DNA from: JBHIBC01 sp046758905
GTDB lineage: Bacteria; Acidobacteriota; Polarisedimenticolia; Gp22-AA2
DNA length: 18,901 nucleotides
Direction of reading: 5' to 3'
NCBI GenBank assembly: GCA_046758905.1
Contig: JBHIBC010000054.1
Coordinates: 1 to 18,901 of the forward strand
Part shown: positions 1 through 7,245 of the stretch, piece by piece
How the letters are laid out: every line of letters begins with the position of its first letter
How positions within the stretch are numbered: position 1 is the first letter of the stretch
The notes under the pieces: generated by a model
Seen by the model: the letters and a program-made list of their open reading frames with translations, nothing else
Told to the model about the DNA's origin: nothing
The model's database searches: none
Program-made: the position numbers and the translations under genes

Positions 1-3
1 GTC

Positions 4-549
4 ATGACGGCCCGCACCCTCCTGCGCGGCCTCGCGGTCCTCTGCCTGATCGGCGTCCCGGTGGTGCCGGTTCCCGCTGCCGCCGACGAGTCGAGGGGGG
101 CCCCGGGGGAGGCGGCGGACCCCGCCGTGCCGCGGGACGTGACCCGGACCATCGACCGGATCATGCAGGACAACGAGGCGATGCTCACCGGGCGCGGCTT
201 CACGTACGACCCCGCGGGCCGTCGGGACCCCTTCCGGTCGTTGATCGACTCGCTCAGCGTGCGCCACAAGGGGCCGCGCCCGAGGGGGATCGCCGGCATG
301 CTCATCTCGGACGTGGACCTCGTGGGCATCGTGGATAAAGCCGGAGCGGCGATCGCGTTCTTCAACGGCAGCGACAACAAGGGCTACTTCCTCAGGGTGG
401 GGGACACCCTCTACGACGGCAAGATCATCCGCATCAACCGCCAGGCCGGCGTGGTCGTGTTCCGTCAGGACGTCAACGATCCGAGAAGCATCAAGCCCTA
501 TCGAGACGTGACCAAGAGGCTGACGACAGCGGAGGAGGACAGCTTATGA
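4..549 (+). CDS. pilP: Type IV pilus assembly protein PilP
   Basis: PilP is the periplasmic protein that links the inner-membrane PilMNO alignment complex to the PilQ secretin. The 181-residue product has a hydrophobic signal segment at about residues 5-27 ending in an Ala-rich stretch, which fits signal peptidase I cleavage. The Cys in this segment is not in a good lipobox, so this looks like a soluble or membrane-anchored PilP and not the usual lipoprotein. The family hallmark RRDPF lies near residue 74, and residues 90-160 carry the compact beta domain (GMLISDVDLVGIV, then GYFLRVGD). The ATG at 4 overlaps a TGA at 5-7, suggesting the preceding gene (probably pilO) ends there. The stop overlaps the pilQ start by 4 bp. 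The signal peptide supports this start, but a longer upstream start cannot be excluded at the window edge. Confidence 0.9.
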   Translation: MTARTLLRGLAVLCLIGVPVVPVPAAADESRGAPGEAADPAVPRDVTRTIDRIMQDNEAMLTGRGFTYDPAGRRDPFRSLIDSLSVRHKGPRPRGIAGMLISDVDLVGIVDKAGAAIAFFNGSDNKGYFLRVGDTLYDGKIIRINRQAGVVVFRQDVNDPRSIKPYRDVTKRLTTAEEDSL

Positions 550-3290
550 GGTTCGGGAAGGTCGCGATCCTTATGGCTTTCGCCGCGGCCGCCCTGCGTT
601 GCTCGGGCCATCCGCCCGTCAGCGATTCGGGTCAGGTGGCGCTCGACGCGCCGGCCGCGGTGGTCATCAACCAGATCGACCACACGGCCACAGCGTCGGG
701 AACCGAGGTCGTGCTGCGCGGGAACTACCCGTTCAGCTACACCTCGTACCAGCCCGATCCGAGGACGCTCATCCTCGAGCTGATCGACGTCCGGGTTCAG
801 GATCTGGCGAGCGAGATCCGCATCGACTCGCCGCAGGTGGAGAACGTGCTGGTGAAGACGATCGAGAGCGTCGACGGCGGGGTGATCGCCAAGTTCGAGT
901 TCCACAACGTGCTCGCCTCGCAGCACGCGATCCGGCTGGAGGGGCACGACCTCATCGTCGACTTCCCATCCCTGGCGGACTCCGAGAACCTACCGGAGCC
1001 GCCGCTGATCGCGGCGCTCGACGAGGTGGACGAGGCGCCGCAGGAAGTCATGAGCCCGCTCCTCGAGGAGGACTGGACCCCGGCGGAGCCCGAGCCCCCG
1101 CTCGGGGACGAGGCGGAGGAGGCCGACGGCGAGGCCGGGCCGCTCCGCGCGCTCGAGGAGGTCGGGCCGGAGGCTGAGGCGGCACCGGAAGCCGGGGACG
1201 TCGATCCGGTGCTCGATCAGGCGCCGCCGGTCGGGGAGGACGGACCGGAACCGCCGTCCGGGGAGGATCAGGAGGAGGAGGCCCTGCTGCTCGAGGTGCC
1301 CGAGCCGCTGCCCGACGAGGAGCCCGCGCTCGAGCGGCCGGCGCCGCCCCCCGCCGGGGCGGACGGCGAAACCCTGCGCGTGACCCGGGGTCCCGCGCCG
1401 GTCGGCACCCCGGGCGCCTCGCTGTTCAGGGTCGAGGTGCGCGAATCCGGACCGCTGCCTCTCGTCGTGCTGACCGCCGACGGGCAGCTCGAGCACGAGC
1501 ACTTCGAGCTGCAGGATCCGCCGCGCCTGGTGATCGACCTGCTGGGAGTCGTGAATCGCGCCGGGACGAGCGCCATCCCCGTGACCTCGGATTTTCTGAC
1601 GCGGGTGCGGGTGGCTCAGTTCGCCAGCCGTCCGCGGCCGATCTCCCGGGTCGTCCTCGACATGAGCGGTCCTCGCCCCTACGCGATCGTCCCGACCGAG
1701 ACCGGGCTGGTGGTGAACTTCTCGGAGCAAGCGGTTCGACACGCCGTGGAGGACGCGCCGCCGCCCCAGGAGCCGATCGCCCAGACGCTTGCGGCGGAGA
1801 TGCCCGCCGGGTCGCCGCCCGACGCGGTTCCAGCCGCGGCCGGGACGCCGCAGGAGGTCGGGGCCGCCCCTGAAGAAGGCCCCGCGCAGACCGGGGTCTC
1901 CGGCTCCTCCAACCCGCTGCTCGCGATGGGGGAGGTAAAAGTGGAACGGCGGGGCCAGGAGGTGGACTTCCGTCCGCTCGGAGCGAGCTCCGAGGACTCC
2001 ACCACGCTGATCGCCCAGGGGACGGGCCGCTTCGGGGCGCGCTCGATCTCCGACACCGGCCCGAAGTACACCGGCAAGCGCATCTCCCTCAACTTCAAGG
2101 ACGCGGACCTCAAGGACGTGTTCCGGCTGTTCCACGAGATCACCGGGTACAACATCGTCCTGGATCCCGGTGTCTCGGGCACCCTGACCATCGTGCTGGA
2201 GAACGTCCCCGAGGATCAGGCGCTCGACATCATCCTGAAGAACAACGGCCTCGACAAGGTGTTCGAGAACAACGTCATCCGCATCGCCACCACGCAGAAG
2301 CTGGCGTCGGAGGCCGCGGCCCGCAAGGCGCTGCTGGAGGCCAAGGAGCTGGAGGAGGAGCCGATCACCTTCACCCGCAGCCTGTCGTACGCCAAGGCCA
2401 AGGACGTCACGCCGATCATCAAGAAGATCATGTCCAAGCGGGGCGACGTCATCATGGACGACCGGACCAACACGCTGATCATCACCGACCTGAGGAACCG
2501 GCGCGAGCCGATCAACCGCCTGATCGACGCGCTGGACGAGCAGACGCCGCAGGTCGTGATCGAGGCCCGGATCGTCGAGACCGACCGTGAGTTCGAACGG
2601 GACCTCGGGATCATCTGGGGGGTCCATGGGGAGGCGAGCGTGGCCAAGGGGACTCAGACCAATCTCCAGTTCCCGCACACCGCGACGGTCGACTACGACG
2701 TCAGCCTCCCGTCGGCGGCCACCGCCGGGACCCTCGGCCTGAGCTTCGGCAACGTCCTCGACTCGGTCACCCTCGACATGACCCTCGAGGCGTTCGAGCT
2801 GAACGGCGACGTCAAGGTACTGTCGTCGCCGCGCATAGCGACCCAAAACAACCAGAAGGCGGTGATCGAGCAGGGCACCCAGATCCCCGTGGTCAGCACC
2901 ACGGCCACGCAGATCAACGTCGAGTACATCTCGGCGTCGCTCAAGCTCGAGGTGACGCCGCAGATCACCAAGGAGCGGACGGTGATCATGGACGTCCGGG
3001 TCGAGAACTCCTCGCCCGACTTCGTGAATCGCGTCGGCGACGTGCCCCCGATCATCACCGAGCGGGCGGAGACCCAGATCCTGGTGACCGACGGCGGCAC
3101 CGCCGTCATCGGCGGCATCTTCAAGATGAATGACTCGATCACCGAGGCCAGCGTCCCCGGCCTGTCCAAGATCCCGGGGCTCGGCTGGCTGTTCCGGAGC
3201 AAGTCGATCAACAGGAAGAACACCGAGTTGTTGATCTTCATCACGCCACGGATCGTCAAGAAGGCGGTGGCGCAGGAGGTCGAAGGATGA
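546..3290 (+). CDS. pilQ: Type IV pilus outer-membrane secretin PilQ
   Basis: PilQ forms the multimeric outer-membrane channel through which the pilus passes. The 914-residue product has an N-terminal signal segment (about 1-20) and two AMIN domains that bind peptidoglycan (about 38-140 and 292-392). A Glu/Pro/Ala-rich linker separates the AMIN domains (about 141-290), and a second low-complexity linker follows (about 395-500). The secretin STN domain starts near residue 513 (ISLNFKDADL). An N1/NolW-type repeat follows (TFTRSLSYAKAKDVTPII), and then the secretin beta-barrel domain with the signature VPGLSKIPGLGWLFRS near residue 870. The acidic linker makes it longer than a typical PilQ of about 700-770 residues. 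Shine-Dalgarno GGAGGAGG at 531-538 precedes the ATG, which overlaps the pilP stop as ATGA. The first residues contain a Cys without a convincing lipobox. Confidence 0.97.
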   Translation: MRFGKVAILMAFAAAALRCSGHPPVSDSGQVALDAPAAVVINQIDHTATASGTEVVLRGNYPFSYTSYQPDPRTLILELIDVRVQDLASEIRIDSPQVENVLVKTIESVDGGVIAKFEFHNVLASQHAIRLEGHDLIVDFPSLADSENLPEPPLIAALDEVDEAPQEVMSPLLEEDWTPAEPEPPLGDEAEEADGEAGPLRALEEVGPEAEAAPEAGDVDPVLDQAPPVGEDGPEPPSGEDQEEEALLLEVPEPLPDEEPALERPAPPPAGADGETLRVTRGPAPVGTPGASLFRVEVRESGPLPLVVLTADGQLEHEHFELQDPPRLVIDLLGVVNRAGTSAIPVTSDFLTRVRVAQFASRPRPISRVVLDMSGPRPYAIVPTETGLVVNFSEQAVRHAVEDAPPPQEPIAQTLAAEMPAGSPPDAVPAAAGTPQEVGAAPEEGPAQTGVSGSSNPLLAMGEVKVERRGQEVDFRPLGASSEDSTTLIAQGTGRFGARSISDTGPKYTGKRISLNFKDADLKDVFRLFHEITGYNIVLDPGVSGTLTIVLENVPEDQALDIILKNNGLDKVFENNVIRIATTQKLASEAAARKALLEAKELEEEPITFTRSLSYAKAKDVTPIIKKIMSKRGDVIMDDRTNTLIITDLRNRREPINRLIDALDEQTPQVVIEARIVETDREFERDLGIIWGVHGEASVAKGTQTNLQFPHTATVDYDVSLPSAATAGTLGLSFGNVLDSVTLDMTLEAFELNGDVKVLSSPRIATQNNQKAVIEQGTQIPVVSTTATQINVEYISASLKLEVTPQITKERTVIMDVRVENSSPDFVNRVGDVPPIITERAETQILVTDGGTAVIGGIFKMNDSITEASVPGLSKIPGLGWLFRSKSINRKNTELLIFITPRIVKKAVAQEVEG

Positions 3291-3775
3291 GGAGGTTCCC
3301 GGTCAGCTCACGAATCGCCGCCCTGACGGCCGTCGCCCTCCTGCTCGGCGCGACGTCCTGCAACGACCTCAACGATCCCGACGGCAGCGAAGCGGTTCCG
3401 CTCGTCACCCAGATCTCGGTGAGCGGGACCAGCGTCGCCGCCACGACGACCGACGTCGTCGCCACGCTCACGGTCAAGGTCAACAACAGGAGCGGCAGCA
3501 CGACGTCCTTCTTCAACGACGTGACCTTCGACAGCTTCAGCGTGGTGTACACCCCGACCGGGGTGGTCCCCGACGTCACCATCGGCGTCATCAGCACGGG
3601 GTTCGTGCCCGCGGGCGGGACCGGAACGCTGGCCCTGACGATGGTCGCCGGGTCCAGCAAGTCCGGGGTCTCCGCCGGGACGGTGGTGAACGGGGCGGTC
3701 CACGTCGAGGGGCAGGACGCCCTCGGCAACCCGGTGTCGTTCGACGTCAGCGTGGCGATCCAGTTCACCTCCTAG
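3287..3775 (+). CDS. Putative lipoprotein translationally coupled to pilQ
   Basis: I do not recognise a family. The 162-residue product has a charged start (MRR), a hydrophobic core (about 10-22) and a relaxed lipobox ATSC with Cys25, which points to a lipoprotein signal. The mature part is rich in Thr, Ser and Val, has no further Cys, and alternates polar and hydrophobic residues as in an all-beta, Ig-like or CARDB-like domain. The start overlaps the pilQ stop as ATGA, and AGGAGG at 3274-3279 is well placed. It is the last gene before the terminator at 3799, so it belongs to the pilus operon. A secretin-associated role (pilotin-like or pore-accessory) is an inference from position alone; classical pilotins are alpha-helical TPR or different beta proteins. 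Confidence 0.8.
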   Translation: MRRFPVSSRIAALTAVALLLGATSCNDLNDPDGSEAVPLVTQISVSGTSVAATTTDVVATLTVKVNNRSGSTTSFFNDVTFDSFSVVYTPTGVVPDVTIGVISTGFVPAGGTGTLALTMVAGSSKSGVSAGTVVNGAVHVEGQDALGNPVSFDVSVAIQFTS

Positions 3776-3798
3776 GAGCGGGCGTCACCCGCCGTCGG

Positions 3799-3832
3799 AG
3801 GCCCCCGGGCCGCTCCGGGGGCCTTTGCTTTT
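3799..3832 (+). terminator. Rho-independent terminator closing the pilP-pilQ operon
   Basis: A perfect 10-bp GC-rich inverted repeat AGGCCCCCGG / CCGGGGGCCT (3799-3808 and 3815-3824) encloses a 6-nt loop GCCGCT. A T-rich tail TTGCTTTTG follows at 3825-3833. It lies 23 bp after the lipoprotein stop codon. The tail runs directly into the -35 box of the next promoter. Confidence 0.93.
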
Positions 3833-3860
3833 GACAACGGTTTCCGCCATTCTCTATAAT
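3831..3860 (+). promoter_or_regulatory. Consensus sigma70 promoter for the TPR-roadblock-acc operon
   Basis: The sequence has an exact -35 TTGACA (3831-3836), an 18-bp spacer and an exact -10 TATAAT (3855-3860). The predicted start of transcription is near 3867, giving a leader of about 50 nt before the ATG at 3920. All twelve consensus bases are matched, which is rare in such GC-rich DNA and predicts strong constitutive transcription. The first T residues of the -35 box are also the T-tract of the preceding terminator. Confidence 0.9.
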
Positions 3861-3919
3861 CACCCGACGATCGACCCGGGCGCGACCGCTACTCCACCTC
3901 GATCCGGTAGGCCAGAGGC

Positions 3920-4948
3920 ATGACTAGGCCCACGAGCGACCGCTCCGCCAGCATCGCGTCCCTCAAGGAGAAGATGGCGCGCGATCCGTTCTCGCGCGCC
4001 TTCCTGCAGCTGGCCGAGGAGTACCGCAAGGCGGGCGAGTTCGAGGAGGCGGTCCGGGTCTGCAAGGAGGGGCTGGCGCGCCACCCCGGCTACCACACGG
4101 CTCGCATCGCGCTCGGCCGCACCTACCTCGAGGCCGGGGAGCTGGAGAACGCGCGCGCCTCCCTCGCCGAGGTCGTGGAGCTGGCGCCGGAGAACCATCT
4201 CGCGGGCAAGCTCCTCGCCGAGGTGCAGCGGCGGCTCGGCGACGCCGCCGGCGCGATCGCGACCTACCGCGCCATCCTGCAGCACTACCCGGGCGACCGC
4301 GAGGTGCGGATGCTCCTCGAGGATCTCCTCCAGGCCGGCGGCCCCGGCGACGCGGCCGGGCCAGGCGGGGCGGAGCCGGACCTCGACTACCGCCCCGAGG
4401 ACCTCGGGGGGCCCGCGCCGCCGGGCGCGCGTCTCCCGGAACGCGGGGCGGCGGAACCCGCCCTCGAGCCGCCGCCCGCTCCCCCTGCGCCGGCGGCCGG
4501 GGTCGCGCCCCTCGCGGCGGCGGAGCGGCCGAGCCCGGCCGAGCGGGAGGGGCTCCCGGGAGCCGTCGACGAGGACGAGCCGGACGCGCTGCAGACCAAC
4601 ACGCTCGCCGAACTGTACCTGAGGCAGGGGCTGGTCGACCGGGCGATCGAGGTCTATCGTTCGATGCTGCGGGTCGACCCGGGCAACGGCCGGGCCCGGC
4701 GGCGGCTGGAGGAGTTGTCCTCGCGCCGTGTCGTCGCCCCCGGGGCGCCGTCGACGGCGGCCGATGCGCCGCGGGCCGGGCGGCCGCCGGACGCGGGCGT
4801 CGGGCGGCCGGATTCGCCCGCGGGCCCGCCCTGGCCGCGGACGGCCGGGCGGGCGGGTCCGGGGCCGGCCAAGGTCGAGCGACTCGAGCGCTGGCTCGAC
4901 GCCGTCCTGAGGCGGAGCGACCGCCGGGAGGGGGTGAGAGCCCCATGA
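3920..4948 (+). CDS. TPR-repeat protein paired with a roadblock protein
   Basis: This 342-residue, apparently cytoplasmic protein has no signal peptide or membrane segment. Residues about 27-135 form three tetratricopeptide-type helical repeats (for example FLQLAEEYRKAGEFEEAVRV and the next, TARIALGRTYLEAGELENAR). A Pro/Ala/Gly-rich linker covers about 140-220. A fourth TPR starts near 226 (TNTLAELYLRQGLVDRAIEV). A second disordered Arg/Pro/Gly-rich stretch is followed by a C-terminal basic amphipathic helix (about 317-335, KVERLERWLDAVLRR). TPRs mediate protein-protein contacts; the partner is unknown. The stop overlaps the start of the roadblock gene by 4 bp, which suggests the two products act together. 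The ATG at 3920 has a poor Shine-Dalgarno sequence. An internal ATG at 3974 has AAGGAG close by, but starting there would drop N-terminal residues that look part of the first helix. Confidence 0.85.
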   Translation: MTRPTSDRSASIASLKEKMARDPFSRAFLQLAEEYRKAGEFEEAVRVCKEGLARHPGYHTARIALGRTYLEAGELENARASLAEVVELAPENHLAGKLLAEVQRRLGDAAGAIATYRAILQHYPGDREVRMLLEDLLQAGGPGDAAGPGGAEPDLDYRPEDLGGPAPPGARLPERGAAEPALEPPPAPPAPAAGVAPLAAAERPSPAEREGLPGAVDEDEPDALQTNTLAELYLRQGLVDRAIEVYRSMLRVDPGNGRARRRLEELSSRRVVAPGAPSTAADAPRAGRPPDAGVGRPDSPAGPPWPRTAGRAGPGPAKVERLERWLDAVLRRSDRREGVRAP

Positions 4949-5298
4949 GGGGGCTGCTGCAGGACATCGTGGACCGCGTGCCGGGCGCCTACGGGGCGGC
5001 GGTGATCGGCCTCGACGGGATCACCGTGGAAAGGGTGTCGTCGCGGGAGGATTTCAACATCGACCTGGTCTCGGCGGAGGGGATCAACGTCGTGAAGAGG
5101 GCCATCGCCGAGGCGCGCGACCGCCCGGAGGACCGTCCGGAGGAGATCACCATCTCCTCCCGGTCCGGGCTGACGATCCTCAGGGCCTTGGGGGCGGATT
5201 ACTTCCTGTGCGTGGTGGTGGGGCCGGACGGCACCCCGGGCCGCGCGCGGTACGAGGCCTGGCGCGCCGGAGTGCAGCTCGAGGAGACGGTCCGTTGA
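4945..5298 (+). CDS. Roadblock/LC7 domain protein
   Basis: This 117-residue single-domain protein matches the roadblock/LC7 (MglB-like) fold. An N-terminal helix (LLQDIVDRVPGAYGAAVIGLDG) leads into the characteristic strand-turn-strand, a central helix follows (about 48-58), and then the strands ISSRSGLTILRALG and YFLCVVVGPDG. In bacteria such proteins dimerise and often act as GTPase-activating or scaffold partners of Ras-like GTPases such as MglA, which sets cell polarity and pilus-driven motility in Myxococcus. No GTPase gene is visible in this window. The start overlaps the TPR gene stop as ATGA, with a purine-rich GGGAGGGGGTGAG at 4926-4938 upstream. MglB function specifically is not shown; roadblock proteins are diverse. 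Confidence 0.85.
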   Translation: MRGLLQDIVDRVPGAYGAAVIGLDGITVERVSSREDFNIDLVSAEGINVVKRAIAEARDRPEDRPEEITISSRSGLTILRALGADYFLCVVVGPDGTPGRARYEAWRAGVQLEETVR

Positions 5299-5390
5299 AC
5301 CGCCGGCGGAATACCGGCCGATACGCGCCGCGGGCCCCGGGGCTTCTGGGTTATGCTACCGCCCCGGGGGAGGGCGTGGGCGGAGGGCGT

Positions 5391-5843
5391 TTGGACAGCG
5401 ATCTCAAGGAGTTGATCGAGTACGTCGAGAACAGCTCCTTCGTCGAGTTCGAGCTCGAGAGGGACGGCTTCAAGATCAAGCTGGTCAAGCGCGGCGCCGC
5501 GTCCGGCGGGCCCTCGATCCAGACCCCCGCGCCGGCCGCGGAGCCCGGGCCCGCTCCGGGCGCGGCGGCCGCTCCGGCGGTGGAGCCGGCCGACATCCAC
5601 GTGGTGAAATCGCCCATCGTCGGCACCTTCTACCGGGCGAGCGCCCCGGGCGCCAAGCCGTTCGTGGAGGTCGGGGACCGTGTCTCCAAAGGGCAGGTCC
5701 TGTGCATCGTCGAGGCGATGAAGCTGATGAACGAGATAGAGTCCGACTGCGACGGCCAGGTGGTGGAGATCCTGGTGACCAACGGGCAGCCCGTCGAGTT
5801 CGGGGAATCGCTCTTCAAGGTGCGCACCTCCGGCCCGGCGTGA
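5391..5843 (+). CDS. accB: Biotin carboxyl carrier protein of acetyl-CoA carboxylase
   Basis: AccB carries the biotin that shuttles CO2 from biotin carboxylase to carboxyltransferase in the first step of fatty acid synthesis. The family N-terminus (DLKELIEYVENSSFVEFELERDG) begins at the TTG at 5391. An Ala/Pro-rich hinge follows (about 42-65), and then the biotinyl domain with EAMKLMNE, whose Lys111 is the biotinylation site. At 150 residues it is close to the E. coli protein (156). GGAGGG at 5382-5387 lies 3 nt before this TTG. An in-frame GTG (5376) and a TTG at 5295 (overlapping the roadblock stop as TTGA, with GAGGAG at 5281) are alternatives; the last would add 32 residues with no counterpart in the family. 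The product is followed 18 bp later by accC. Confidence 0.93.
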   Translation: MDSDLKELIEYVENSSFVEFELERDGFKIKLVKRGAASGGPSIQTPAPAAEPGPAPGAAAAPAVEPADIHVVKSPIVGTFYRASAPGAKPFVEVGDRVSKGQVLCIVEAMKLMNEIESDCDGQVVEILVTNGQPVEFGESLFKVRTSGPA

Positions 5844-5861
5844 CCGGAGGGGCCCGATCCC

Positions 5862-7226
5862 ATGTTCAGAAAGATCCTGATCGCCAACCGGGGCGAGATC
5901 GCCCTCCGGATCATCTGGGCCTGCCGCGAGCTCGGGATCCAGACGGTGGCGGTCTACTCGACGGCCGACGCCGACTCGCTGCACGTCAAGTTCGCGGACG
6001 AGGACGTGTGCATCGGCCCCCCGCGCAACACGCAGTCCTACCTCAATGTCGGCGCGGTGATCACCGCGGCCGAGATCACTCAGGCCGACGCCATTCACCC
6101 CGGGTACGGCTTCCTCGCGGAGTCGGCGCACTTCGCGGAGGTGTGCGAGGCCTGCTCGATCCGGTTCATCGGCCCGAGCCCCGGCGTGATCCGGCTGATG
6201 GGTGACAAGGCGAAGGCGCGAGAGACGGTCATGGCGGCGGGCGTGCCCGTCCTCCCCGGGAGCGAAGGGACGCTGACCGACGACGAGGAGGCCAGGGGCC
6301 TCGCAGCCGGGATCGGGTACCCGGTGATCGTCAAGGCGGCCGCCGGCGGCGGCGGCCGGGGCATGCGGATCGTCGCCTCGGAGCCGGAGCTGCTGCCGGC
6401 GCTGGGCGCCGCCCGCAGCGAGGCCCGGGCGGCCTTCTCCGTCCCGGATGTCTACCTGGAGAAGTACCTCAAGAACCCGCGACACATCGAGATCCAGATC
6501 CTGGGGGACTCGTTCGGCAACATGGTGCACCTCGGTGAGCGCGAGTGCTCCATCCAGAGGCGCCACCAGAAGATCATCGAGGAGTCGCCCTCCACCGCGC
6601 TCACGCCCAAGCTGCGCCGCAGGATGGCGGAGGCCGCGCTCAAGGCGGCCCGGGCCTGCGGCTACCAGAACGCCGGAACCGTGGAGTTCCTCCTGGACGA
6701 GGAGGGGAGGTTCTACTTCATCGAGATGAACACCCGCATCCAGGTCGAGCACCCGGTGACCGAGACGGTCACCGGCATCGACATCATCAAAGAGCAGATC
6801 AAGATCGCCGCCGGCGAGTCCCTGGCCTTCCGCCAGGAGGATATCGTCCACACGGGCCACGCGATCGAGTGCCGGATCAACGCGGAGGATCCCGAGACCT
6901 TCGTCCCCTCTCCCGGGCTGATCACCACGTTTCACCTGCCCGGCGGGCCGGGGGTGCGGGTGGACACCGCGGCGCACCCCGAGTGCACCATCCCGCCCTA
7001 CTACGACTCGATGATCGCCAAGCTGATCACGCGCGGCAACAACCGCATGGAGGCGATCTCGCGTATGCGGCGGTCGCTCGAGGTGATGGTGGTGGAGGGC
7101 ATCCGTACGAACATACCGCTGCACCGGAGGATCCTGGGCGACCCCGACTTCATCCGCGGCAATCTGCACACCGGCTTCCTCGACCGTCTCCTGGAGCGCA
7201 GGGAGAAGGCCGCGGTCGCGTCCTGA
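5862..7226 (+). CDS. accC: Biotin carboxylase subunit of acetyl-CoA carboxylase
   Basis: AccC carboxylates the biotin of AccB using ATP and bicarbonate. The 454-residue length matches the family (449 in E. coli). The N-terminal pre-ATP-grasp motif KILIANRGEIALRI and HPGYGFLAE are present. The ATP-grasp part shows Lys158 and the glycine-rich loop GGGGRGM (162-168), His208 in PRHIEIQ, and the catalytic region EMNTRIQVEHPVTE with Glu288, Asn290 and Arg292, the same numbering as E. coli for these residues. The C-terminal biotin carboxylase domain (ECRINAEDP onward) is complete. GGAGG at 5846-5850 lies 11 nt before the ATG. No carboxyltransferase genes (accA, accD) are in the window. A propionyl-CoA-type carboxylase subunit would usually be fused or differently linked, so AccC is preferred. 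Confidence 0.96.
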   Translation: MFRKILIANRGEIALRIIWACRELGIQTVAVYSTADADSLHVKFADEDVCIGPPRNTQSYLNVGAVITAAEITQADAIHPGYGFLAESAHFAEVCEACSIRFIGPSPGVIRLMGDKAKARETVMAAGVPVLPGSEGTLTDDEEARGLAAGIGYPVIVKAAAGGGGRGMRIVASEPELLPALGAARSEARAAFSVPDVYLEKYLKNPRHIEIQILGDSFGNMVHLGERECSIQRRHQKIIEESPSTALTPKLRRRMAEAALKAARACGYQNAGTVEFLLDEEGRFYFIEMNTRIQVEHPVTETVTGIDIIKEQIKIAAGESLAFRQEDIVHTGHAIECRINAEDPETFVPSPGLITTFHLPGGPGVRVDTAAHPECTIPPYYDSMIAKLITRGNNRMEAISRMRRSLEVMVVEGIRTNIPLHRRILGDPDFIRGNLHTGFLDRLLERREKAAVAS

Positions 7227-7245
7227 CCCGTGGGGAGGTGACGCC

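Noticed and set aside
990..2846. A 618-codon open frame antisense to pilQ
   Set aside because: Its translation is Arg/Gly/Val/Asp-rich without domain signals, and the plus strand encodes a clear secretin. Long antisense frames are expected at this GC content.
5345..5360. A -10-like TATGCT (5352-5357) upstream of accB as a second promoter
   Set aside because: There is no recognisable -35 box at 16-18 bp upstream and no TG extension in the right place; too weak to annotate.
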